5,672 bases of DNA from Calditrichota bacterium. Its GTDB lineage: Bacteria > Calditrichota > Calditrichia > Calditrichales > Calditrichaceae. Every line of letters starts with the position of its first letter. Within the stretch, counting starts at the first letter, position 1. The stretch lies in contig JAJRSN010000297.1 in NCBI GenBank assembly GCA_024278715.1, forward strand, positions 1-5,672. The letters run 5' to 3'. Under the pieces are notes generated by a model. That model saw nothing but the letters and a program-made list of their open reading frames with translations. It did not search any database and was not told the origin of the DNA. This document shows, piece after piece, positions 1 through 5,672 of this stretch. Made by a program: the position numbers and the translations under genes.

Positions 1-94
1 CTTAACTTAATAAGCCATGGAAATATCGGGAAAAATAACAAAAGCGCCGCGCAAATATTGACCTTTTGAAACAAGGCTTTTCCGTGCCTGTATT

Positions 95-114
95 TTCAAC
101 ATTTCGATGTTGAA
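95..114. repeat. Perfect 8-bp inverted repeat with TTCG loop
   Basis: The arms TTCAACAT (95-102) and ATGTTGAA (107-114) are exact reverse complements around a 4-base TTCG loop (103-106), so the transcript could fold into a stable small hairpin. UUCG is a well-known stabilising tetraloop, although its usual closing pair is C-G and here it is U-A. No T tract follows on either strand, so it is not a standard intrinsic terminator. It could be an operator, a processed RNA element, or the weak end signal of an upstream transcript; nothing here decides between these. Confidence 0.5.
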
Positions 115-311
115 CCGCGCAGCACGATGAAGATATCTATTGAAGATTGCTTTTGTGCCGATAATATAGATTTAACTTTAAAACAAGTGAAGTTTGCCCA
201 ATGTTTGTAGTTCGATAATTTTTTTTTGTGGTAAAAATAAACTTCAACGGTTCCGGATTGTAAGATCAGTGATTGTGTTTTGAAGAACGATCTTCGTTAA
301 AGGTCTTTTTT

Positions 312-339
312 TTGATTTGTTTGTGCGCTGTGATTATAC
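312..339 (+). promoter_or_regulatory. Possible sigma70-like promoter for the HTCS gene
   Basis: TTGATT (312-317) resembles a -35 box (4 of 6 matches to TTGACA) and TATACT (334-339) resembles a -10 box (5 of 6 matches to TATAAT), with a 16-base spacer. Transcription would start near 346 and leave a leader of about 260 bases before the ATG at 608. A weaker alternative nearer the gene is TTAAAA (502-507) with TATAAA (524-529), also spaced by 16. In AT-rich DNA such matches arise often by chance, and if the organism is a Bacteroidota member its main promoters follow a different consensus; I saw no clear TAnnTTTG box. Confidence 0.22.
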
Positions 340-384
340 TAAAAAATAAGTGGTCTTTTTATTGAGACGTAGATTAAGCGTTTA

Positions 385-452
385 AAAAAGTTTTTGTAAA
401 TCCTTGCTCAACTGCAATCTGCCTGTCCTGCCAAACGAAAGCAAAACTTTTT
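385..452. repeat. 10-bp inverted repeat spanning 68 bases in the leader
   Basis: AAAAAGTTTT (385-394) is the exact reverse complement of AAAACTTTTT (443-452). A further G396-C442 pair is possible with T395 bulged. The 48 bases between the arms (395-442) are more mixed in composition than the arms. If the leader is transcribed, this could close a larger RNA domain. The arms consist mainly of A and T runs, so chance occurrence is a real possibility, and I recognise no known riboswitch class in the enclosed sequence. Confidence 0.3.
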
Positions 453-542
453 CCGATAGATATTGCCGCTCAATGCTCAAAAGAACCTCTTTTTATGATG
501 ATTAAAAATTAACCGTTACCCGATATAAAGGGGAGTAGCTTT

Positions 543-567
543 TATCTTAAATTTAGACTATCTTAAA
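543..567 (+). promoter_or_regulatory. Direct repeat TATCTTAAA-N7-TATCTTAAA, candidate regulator site
   Basis: The same 9-mer, TATCTTAAA, occurs at 543-551 and 559-567, a start-to-start distance of 16 bases, ending 40 bases before the HTCS start codon. Regulators of the AraC family commonly bind direct repeats about one and a half to two helical turns apart, and the protein encoded just downstream ends in an AraC-type domain, so an autoregulatory site is a reasonable inference. The repeat is AT-rich and nothing in the window proves binding. Confidence 0.35.
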
Positions 568-607
568 CTGTGGGAAAAATCAGTGACATTAAATATCAAA
601 AAATAAG

Positions 608-3600
608 ATGATTTTTAAATTTAATCGACCTTGTAAAAATTTGTATTTTCCAAAAAACGTAATTTTAATATTACTGTTTACCTCAATCTTTTTCTTTTTG
701 CCAAACGCTTACGCCCAGAGTTCGTCTCCGCAATTTGACCGTTTGACCATTGAACAGGGTCTTTCCAGCAATGTTGTTTTTTGTATCTTTCAGGATAGCG
801 ACGGATTCCTCTGGTTCGGCTCCAATGCAGGTTTGGACAGATATGACGGTTACCGCTTTAAAAACTACAGAAAATATAAAAATGATACAACGTCCCTTTC
901 TAATAACCTGGTTTTTAGTATGGCGGAAGATAATAGCGGCTATTTATGGATCGGCACCTATGACGGACTGAATAAATTTGACAAAAAGACCGGAAAAAGT
1001 ATTCGCTATTTTAATATCTTAAACGATTCAACAAGCCTTTCGTATAGCAAGATTTCCGATCTTTTCGTAGATAAAAACGATAACCTTTGGGCGGGCACCT
1101 GGTACGGTTTGGCTAAATTTCTTCCCGAACAAAATAAATTTAAAAATTATTTCGCCGGCGGTGAAAAATATAATTACCGCATATTTAAAATTATTAGTGG
1201 TCTGAAAAAAACAGGAAAGACCATTGCGGCTATAAAAGAAGTAACCAACAATAAAAATCTTACCGCTCCTTTTGAATTAAAAAAACGAACAAAAACGCTT
1301 GTTTATTACGTCGGTGAAATTACTTACGATCAGGCTTTCGATTATGGATGGATTGAGAATAGTAAAGGGAAACCAATATGGACGGTTCAAAATAAACAAA
1401 CTTTTCTTGCCGGCGGGCATAGTAAAAATCACACACTAATCGATGTGATCGATCTTCCCGCGGGAAAATACAAGCTTAAATTCATTTCCGACCGAAGCCA
1501 CTCTTTTGGCGCCTGGAACAGCAAGCGTCCCGATCGTCCCGCAGACTGGGGAATCCGACTTTTTGTTGTCACCTCCGATGAAGAACGGTCTATTATTGCC
1601 GAAACAGCCAACATGGTAAATATTAACGGCATCAGTCAGGTCTCGGTCAATTCAATTGCCGAAGATGACCAGGGTAACCTGATTTTAGGCACCGGAAGCG
1701 GTCTGTCGATCTTTAATCCCATCACCGAGCGCTCGGAAAATTATTTAGTAAAAAACAAAAAATCTGATCCGGCTAATAAAATTAACGCCATCTGTATCGA
1801 CTCCGCCGGAACCGTTTGGGCGGGAACGGATGACGGCTTATTTATATTTGACCTCCGCACAAAGTCCTTCGAAAAAATAATGCGCTTAAAAAAAGATGGC
1901 GATGGCTCCGGGACGCTGCATATCAAAGATATCTCTCAGAGCGAAGACGGGTGCATCTGGGTAACAACGAATGGCAATAAAATAGCGATCATAGTGCCCA
2001 AAACACGTGAAATTAAATATATTATCAACAATACCAGAAAAAACGAAGCGCGCCGGAATGTGTATATGGGCAAAATCTATAAGGACAGGGCGGGATCGCT
2101 TTGGATTTCAAACTGGCTGGAAGGCGTTTGGGTTTATCATCCCAGCGGTAAAAAAATAAATATTTACAAAAAGGAATCAAATAATAATAACAGCCTTAGT
2201 AATCAAATTGTCACTAAAGCGCTAAAAGATGAAAACGGAGATTTATGGATAGCCACGGACGGCGGCGGTTTAAATAAATATAGTTTTAAGGAAAAGAAAT
2301 TTACCCATTATCTGGAAAAGAATATCAAAAAAATTTCCGACCTTGATAATAAAATATTTACCATTTTTCTTGATTCCCGAAAAAATCTTTGGCTTGGTAA
2401 AGAAAACGGAGTTTCTCTTTTTGACAGAAAAACCGGGCGATATACTAAAATTGAATTTCCAAACGCCCCCCTCGATATTAAAAAAGTAAACGCTATCGGC
2501 GAAGATAAAAAAGGCAATTTGATTATCGCTTCTCAGGAATATCTGATATATTATAATCCCAAAACGCATACAGCCGCTTATAATAAAGTAAAACCTCGCG
2601 GCAACACTTTTATTATGCTCGGATTTTCCATTGACGATTTTTTAATCGATCGAAACAATAATATCTGGGTAACAACCTGGGAAGGGCTGGGATTATTAAA
2701 TAAAGAAAAAAATGAATTTGAAATTTATCTGGATAAATATTTTGAGATTACCGAAGAAAACCATTTTTGGACCATGCATGAAGACAGGGAAGGTATATTC
2801 TGGTTAGGCTCGCAGGCGGACGGTTTAAAGCGTTTTGATCCGGCAACTAAAAAATTTACCTCTTTCAAAAAAGAACATGGCTTGTTGTCAAATAATGTGT
2901 TTTCAATTCTGGAAGATGAAAATGGTTTTTTATGGTTAGGAACGGAACTGGGATTATCGCGATTTGATAAACGGAGGCAAACGTTTTCCAATTTTACCAT
3001 TAACGACGGGCTGCCCTCCAATTGTTTTGTGCCCAATGCCGCCTGGATTGCGACCGACGGCGAAATGTTCTTTGGCACTAAAAAAGGATTAATATCTTTT
3101 CGTCCGCGTAATTTTCAGCAAAATAAATATCTGCCGCCCATTGCCATTACTTCTTTTAAAGTGTTCAATAAGGAATACCATCTGAATAAGGATATTGCTT
3201 TTACGGATGAAATAACGTTAAAACATTCCGATAATGTCTTTTCGTTCGAATTTTCGGCGCTTAATTTTGTCCACCCACAATCCAATCAATACGCTTACAA
3301 ACTGGAAGGGTTTAATGATGACTGGATTATGTTGGGAAACAAAAGAGAAGTTACCTATACAAATCTTGATCCCGGTAAATATCAATTTATGGTCAAAGCG
3401 TCGAACAACGACGGTTTCTGGAATGAGACCGGAAAAACCGTTCGTCTTGTAATCCAACCTCCCTGGTGGAAAACCTGGTGGGCATATCTGATTTATGTGT
3501 TAATAATTATATCAATCTATCTGCGGGTGAGAAAATACGAACTGAATAAATTTATGTTGCAAAACGAAGCAAAACTGAACCGGCTTGAAGCGGATAAATT

Positions 3601-5164
3601 GATGGAGGCTGACAAAGTCAAATCAGCCTTCTTTACAAACATATCCCATGAATTCCGCACTCCGCTCACTTTAATTATTGAACCGGTGGAAATACTAAAA
3701 AAACAGTTAAACGATTCGGGCGCCGAAAAAATTCTTGAGATGGTCGGAAGAAACGCGCGCAGGTTATTGCAATTAATAAATCAGATTTTAGACCTTTCCA
3801 AACTTGAAGCCCGCAGTATGAAGTTGCAGGTGCAGAAAAAAAACGTAATCCCGTTTATTAAAGGCTGCTTCGCGTCATTTGAATCGGCTGCTAAACTTAA
3901 ACAGATCAACTATGAAATAAAGATAAAGACGCCTCGTAAAGAGATGTATTTTGACAGCGACAAACTGCAAAAAATTATTTTCAACCTGCTGTCCAACGCC
4001 TTAAAATTTACAAAATCCGGAGGTAAGGTTTGGGCAAGCGTTGAGGTTCGGGACAAAAACCTGCTTATTACAATCCGGGACGACGGAATCGGTATCCCGG
4101 CGGATCAGATAAAATATATTTTCAACCGTTTTTTTCAGGTGGATAGAAAGTACGCCGAAGAAAACGGCGGCAGCGGAATCGGTTTGGCGCTGACCAAAGA
4201 ATTGACCGAATTACATAACGGCAACATAACCGTTGAAAGTGTGGCGGGAGAAGGAGCAACATTCAGCGTTAAACTGCCCACCGAAGACGATATTTATTAT
4301 GTTGATGAAATAATCGACCCGGCTATTGTTGCGGACGCTTACCCGCCCGACTTCTTAAATAGTGCGGAAAATATCGTCAATCCTCAGCTTTTAAGACAAA
4401 GCAAATCGCTGGTGGTGTTGATTGAAGATAATTCCGATATGAGAAATTTCATTCTTCAAAGTCTGGAAGAGGATTTTCAGGTGGTAGCCTGCGCGGATGG
4501 ACTACAGGGAATTGAAAAAACAAAAGAGGTTATGCCGGATCTTGTTTTAAGCGACGTGATGATGCCGGCGATGGACGGCTTTGAAGTTTGCAGACAAATA
4601 AGGTCTAGTGAAATTACCAGCCATATTCCGGTTATATTGCTTACGGCTAAAGCCGCGCTGGATGATAAAATTGAAGGGCTGGAAATAGGCGCGGACGATT
4701 ATATTACAAAACCCTTCAATTCAAAAGAATTGATTACGCGAATACGTAATTTAATCGACTTGCGAAAAAGAATTTGGTCAAAGATATCCGATTCTCTTCT
4801 TGCCTCCGGTTCCACTAAAATAAAAATACTAAACGGGTTGACCAAGTTCGACAAACAGTTTATTGAACGGGTTTACGATATCGTAGAAAAAAATTACACC
4901 CATCCGGAATTTAACGTTGAATTTTTCAGCTCGGCAAACGCTATGAGTCCCAGCCAGCTAAGAAGAAAAATGACGGTACTGTTTAATAGATCTCCTAACG
5001 AATTTATCCGCTCTTTTCGCCTTCAAAAAGCGGCAAAAAGCATTATCGAAGAAGGAACCAACGTATCCGAAGCGGCTTTTGCCTGCGGATTTAACAGCCT
5101 GCCTTATTTTACCAAATGTTTTCAGAAAGAATTAGGAAAACTGCCCTCCGATCTGATTAAATAA
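608..5164 (+). CDS. Hybrid two-component system sensor/regulator (Reg_prop double propeller, Y_Y_Y, histidine kinase, receiver, AraC HTH)
   Basis: One polypeptide joins a periplasmic sensor to a cytoplasmic kinase, receiver and transcription factor. Residues 1-36 form a signal peptide (hydrophobic core about 18-31, likely cleavage after Ala-Tyr-Ala36). Residues 40-835 carry 14 Reg_prop-type blade motifs of the form D-x-x-G-x-L/I-W-x-G, starting near 61, 106, 153, 351, 396, 443, 491, 539, 587, 631, 679, 724, 768 and 815, consistent with two seven-bladed propellers. A Y_Y_Y domain spans about 870-950, followed by a WWKTWW motif and a single membrane helix (about 957-975). The HisKA domain has phosphoacceptor His1014 in SHEFRTPL; the ATPase domain has N-box Asn1126/Asn1130, G1 DDGIGI (1158-1163) and G2 GSGIGL (1188-1193). 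The receiver has acidic Glu1273/Asp1274, phosphoacceptor Asp1316, Thr1346 and Lys1368. An AraC-type double helix-turn-helix fills 1414-1518. All key catalytic residues are present, so it should be active. ATG 608 is the first start after an in-frame TAA at 590 and fits the signal peptide; no Shine-Dalgarno precedes it. The oddity is an extra domain at about 186-340. Characterised relatives in Bacteroides sense oligosaccharides, but the ligand here is unknown. Confidence 0.96.
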   Translation: MIFKFNRPCKNLYFPKNVILILLFTSIFFFLPNAYAQSSSPQFDRLTIEQGLSSNVVFCIFQDSDGFLWFGSNAGLDRYDGYRFKNYRKYKNDTTSLSNNLVFSMAEDNSGYLWIGTYDGLNKFDKKTGKSIRYFNILNDSTSLSYSKISDLFVDKNDNLWAGTWYGLAKFLPEQNKFKNYFAGGEKYNYRIFKIISGLKKTGKTIAAIKEVTNNKNLTAPFELKKRTKTLVYYVGEITYDQAFDYGWIENSKGKPIWTVQNKQTFLAGGHSKNHTLIDVIDLPAGKYKLKFISDRSHSFGAWNSKRPDRPADWGIRLFVVTSDEERSIIAETANMVNINGISQVSVNSIAEDDQGNLILGTGSGLSIFNPITERSENYLVKNKKSDPANKINAICIDSAGTVWAGTDDGLFIFDLRTKSFEKIMRLKKDGDGSGTLHIKDISQSEDGCIWVTTNGNKIAIIVPKTREIKYIINNTRKNEARRNVYMGKIYKDRAGSLWISNWLEGVWVYHPSGKKINIYKKESNNNNSLSNQIVTKALKDENGDLWIATDGGGLNKYSFKEKKFTHYLEKNIKKISDLDNKIFTIFLDSRKNLWLGKENGVSLFDRKTGRYTKIEFPNAPLDIKKVNAIGEDKKGNLIIASQEYLIYYNPKTHTAAYNKVKPRGNTFIMLGFSIDDFLIDRNNNIWVTTWEGLGLLNKEKNEFEIYLDKYFEITEENHFWTMHEDREGIFWLGSQADGLKRFDPATKKFTSFKKEHGLLSNNVFSILEDENGFLWLGTELGLSRFDKRRQTFSNFTINDGLPSNCFVPNAAWIATDGEMFFGTKKGLISFRPRNFQQNKYLPPIAITSFKVFNKEYHLNKDIAFTDEITLKHSDNVFSFEFSALNFVHPQSNQYAYKLEGFNDDWIMLGNKREVTYTNLDPGKYQFMVKASNNDGFWNETGKTVRLVIQPPWWKTWWAYLIYVLIIISIYLRVRKYELNKFMLQNEAKLNRLEADKLMEADKVKSAFFTNISHEFRTPLTLIIEPVEILKKQLNDSGAEKILEMVGRNARRLLQLINQILDLSKLEARSMKLQVQKKNVIPFIKGCFASFESAAKLKQINYEIKIKTPRKEMYFDSDKLQKIIFNLLSNALKFTKSGGKVWASVEVRDKNLLITIRDDGIGIPADQIKYIFNRFFQVDRKYAEENGGSGIGLALTKELTELHNGNITVESVAGEGATFSVKLPTEDDIYYVDEIIDPAIVADAYPPDFLNSAENIVNPQLLRQSKSLVVLIEDNSDMRNFILQSLEEDFQVVACADGLQGIEKTKEVMPDLVLSDVMMPAMDGFEVCRQIRSSEITSHIPVILLTAKAALDDKIEGLEIGADDYITKPFNSKELITRIRNLIDLRKRIWSKISDSLLASGSTKIKILNGLTKFDKQFIERVYDIVEKNYTHPEFNVEFFSSANAMSPSQLRRKMTVLFNRSPNEFIRSFRLQKAAKSIIEEGTNVSEAAFACGFNSLPYFTKCFQKELGKLPSDLIK
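1163..1627 (+). other. Inserted domain between propeller blades 3 and 4 of the HTCS sensor
   Basis: The blade motifs of this protein recur about every 45 residues, but the step from blade 3 (near residue 153) to blade 4 (near 351) is 198 residues. The surplus is about residues 186-340. It opens with a lysine-rich stretch (about 195-230) and continues as a beta-rich module containing DYGWIEN (245-251), IWT, AGGHSKN (268-274), LPAGKYKL (283-290), SHSFGAWN (297-304) and DWGIRLF (313-319). The aromatic, glycine and Ser-His-Ser-Phe residues look like a conserved core and not a random loop. From memory, similar GWIE / AGG-KN / SHSF-WN / WGI patterns occur in other large secreted or sensor proteins of FCB-group bacteria, but I cannot name a family. 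Blade 4 resumes at about residue 341 in the usual pattern, so the propeller is interrupted and not replaced. The boundaries are approximate. Confidence 0.65.
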
Positions 5165-5218
5165 GTATTTTGTACTATTTGTTATAATATTTGACCGATT
5201 TGTGTTAACGTTTTCCCG

Positions 5219-5232
5219 CTTAAATATTTAAG
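5219..5232. promoter_or_regulatory. Perfect 14-bp AT-rich palindrome upstream of the second gene
   Basis: CTTAAATATTTAAG is identical to its own reverse complement and lies 57 bases before the ATG of the downstream gene. It shares the CTTAAA core with the direct repeat upstream of the HTCS gene (543-567). It could be an operator for a dimeric regulator or part of a promoter. It has no following T tract and is too AT-rich to act as an intrinsic terminator. Chance is plausible given the composition. Confidence 0.3.
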
Positions 5233-5277
5233 ATCAATATAAAGGAAATCCAACGCCGCAGACGGCAAAAAACGGTT

Positions 5278-5283
5278 AAAGGA
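5278..5283 (+). promoter_or_regulatory. Ribosome binding site of the downstream membrane-protein gene
   Basis: AAAGGA sits six bases ahead of the ATG at 5290, a normal Shine-Dalgarno spacing. It decides the start: the frame is open back to a TAA at 5221-5223, but contains no ATG, GTG or TTG before 5290. The HTCS gene in the same window has no such element. Confidence 0.7.
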
Positions 5284-5289
5284 TTTTTT

Positions 5290-5672
5290 ATGGAAAACAT
5301 TGGCGCCAGAGAAATCAAATCGATTGAACAAATACCGGGTTTTACGAATATTTCCGGTTTTTCATCATTCATTGGCTATCTGGAAACGGATACAAACAAA
5401 AAACTTTTATCCAAATGGAAAAAAACAACCGCCCGCAAAAAAAGACTAAGATTGATTGCCGTCGGCGCTGCGGTTTCGGTTTTTATCATTCTGTATTTAT
5501 ACCGACAAAACCTTCTTTTAGAAGCGATGTTAAGTCTTGCCGGCTTTGGCGTTGCCTCTGTTTTTACCTTCCTTGCCGCAAGCCGCGAAAAAAAAGCCCG
5601 CACCGATTATTTTGACGATCGCCGGAATTACGGAATTAAAATCGCGGATTTTGTCTCTTCTTTGCTGCAGGC
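5290..5672 (+). CDS. Unrecognised two-helix membrane protein, 3' end outside window
   Basis: An open frame starts at ATG 5290 behind a good Shine-Dalgarno and stays open for 127 codons to the window edge; its stop is not seen. I do not recognise the family. The visible part has a polar N-terminal segment of about 52 residues ending in a basic cluster (KWKK...RKKRLR, about 42-54), a first hydrophobic helix (about 55-71), a very short connection (RQNLLLE), a second hydrophobic helix (about 79-97) and then a charged stretch starting SREKKAR. The basic residues on the outer flanks of both helices predict that both ends face the cytoplasm, with a tight periplasmic turn. There is no signal peptide. 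It follows the HTCS by 125 bases on the same strand with no obvious terminator between, so read-through is possible, but the gap and the separate ribosome binding site also allow independent expression. Whether it is a target or partner of the HTCS cannot be told. Confidence 0.8.
   Translation, partial: MENIGAREIKSIEQIPGFTNISGFSSFIGYLETDTNKKLLSKWKKTTARKKRLRLIAVGAAVSVFIILYLYRQNLLLEAMLSLAGFGVASVFTFLAASREKKARTDYFDDRRNYGIKIADFVSSLLQ

Larger units (their letters stand above)
1..607. other. Intergenic region / probable HTCS upstream control region, no gene seen
   Basis: No convincing coding region lies on either strand. On the + strand a frame is open from the left edge to a TGA at 67-69 (22 codons), and the same frame then reopens to a TAG at 208-210 with an ATG only at 127, giving a 27-residue peptide without a ribosome binding site. 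On the minus strand, the only frame open to the left edge stops at 96-98 and contains no ATG. The region is strongly AT-rich with several T and A tracts. It holds a perfect short hairpin (95-114), a weak promoter-like pair (312-339), a 10-bp inverted repeat (385-452) and a direct repeat (543-567). The 9-mer GGTCTTTTT occurs twice, at 302-310 and 352-360, and GCTCAA occurs at 406, 468 and 475. The most economical reading is promoter plus a long untranslated leader for the sensor gene at 608. Confidence 0.6.

Noticed and set aside
1..210. Open + strand frame broken by a TGA at 67-69, which could be the tail of an upstream gene, a pseudogene remnant, or a 27-residue ORF from the ATG at 127
   Set aside because: The translated pieces resemble nothing I recognise, the ATG at 127 has no ribosome binding site, and short open frames are expected by chance.
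282..313. Small stem (GAAGA 282-286 with TCTTC 291-295) followed by a T8 run at 306-313, resembling an intrinsic terminator
   Set aside because: The stem is only 5 bp and ends 10 bases before the T run, and no gene ends upstream that would need it.
494..511. ATGATG at 494-499 as a possible leader peptide start
   Set aside because: The frame ends after five codons (MMIKN) and has no clear ribosome binding site.
5183..5188. Perfect TATAAT just after the HTCS stop codon as a promoter for the second gene
   Set aside because: No acceptable -35 hexamer lies 16-18 bases upstream, and the nearby TTGACC (5191-5196) is on the wrong side with no -10 box at the right distance.
5255..5266. GCCG-CAGA-CGGC hairpin as a terminator of the HTCS gene
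   Set aside because: The stem is only 4 bp and is followed by an A run, not a T run, on the + strand; it also lies just ahead of the next ribosome binding site.
5376..5603. Minus-strand open frame opposite the start of the second gene
   Set aside because: It overlaps the + strand frame, which has a good Shine-Dalgarno and a sensible membrane topology; the minus frame shows no recognisable domain and is best read as a shadow.

Overview
This window is an AT-rich bacterial segment dominated by one very large gene. That gene (608-5164, + strand, 1518 aa) encodes a complete hybrid two-component system (HTCS): a one-polypeptide sensor with a signal peptide, a periplasmic double beta-propeller of Reg_prop repeats, a Y_Y_Y domain, one membrane helix, a histidine kinase, a receiver domain and a C-terminal AraC-type DNA-binding domain. 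This architecture is best known from Bacteroidota and also occurs in related FCB-group lineages such as Ignavibacteriota and Calditrichota. The start of the big gene lacks a Shine-Dalgarno sequence, which fits that group. The phylum is an inference from architecture and base composition; there is no marker gene here.

Layout: positions 1-607 contain no convincing gene and probably hold the upstream control region and leader of the HTCS. They include a perfect 8-bp hairpin with a TTCG loop (95-114), a possible sigma70-like promoter (312-339), a long-range inverted repeat (385-452) and a 9-bp direct repeat (543-567). The HTCS follows. After a 125-base gap holding a perfect 14-bp AT-rich palindrome (5219-5232), a second same-strand gene begins at 5290 behind a good ribosome binding site and runs off the right edge. 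Its visible 127 codons encode an unrecognised protein with two predicted membrane helices.

The most unusual element is in the HTCS sensor. The two propellers account for 14 blade motifs at a fairly regular spacing of about 45 residues, but between blades 3 and 4 about 155 extra residues are inserted (about residues 186-340). The insert looks like a separate beta-rich domain with a distinctive conserved-looking core (DYGWIEN, AGG, LPAGKYKL, SHSFGAWN, DWGI). It may be an additional ligand- or partner-binding module in the periplasmic sensor.

Working model: a periplasmic ligand, classically an oligosaccharide in studied HTCS proteins, is sensed by the propellers and possibly the insert. The signal passes through the Y_Y_Y domain and membrane helix to His1014, then to Asp1316, and controls DNA binding by the AraC domain. 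No SusC/SusD or carbohydrase gene is visible, so the ligand and regulon cannot be named from this window.
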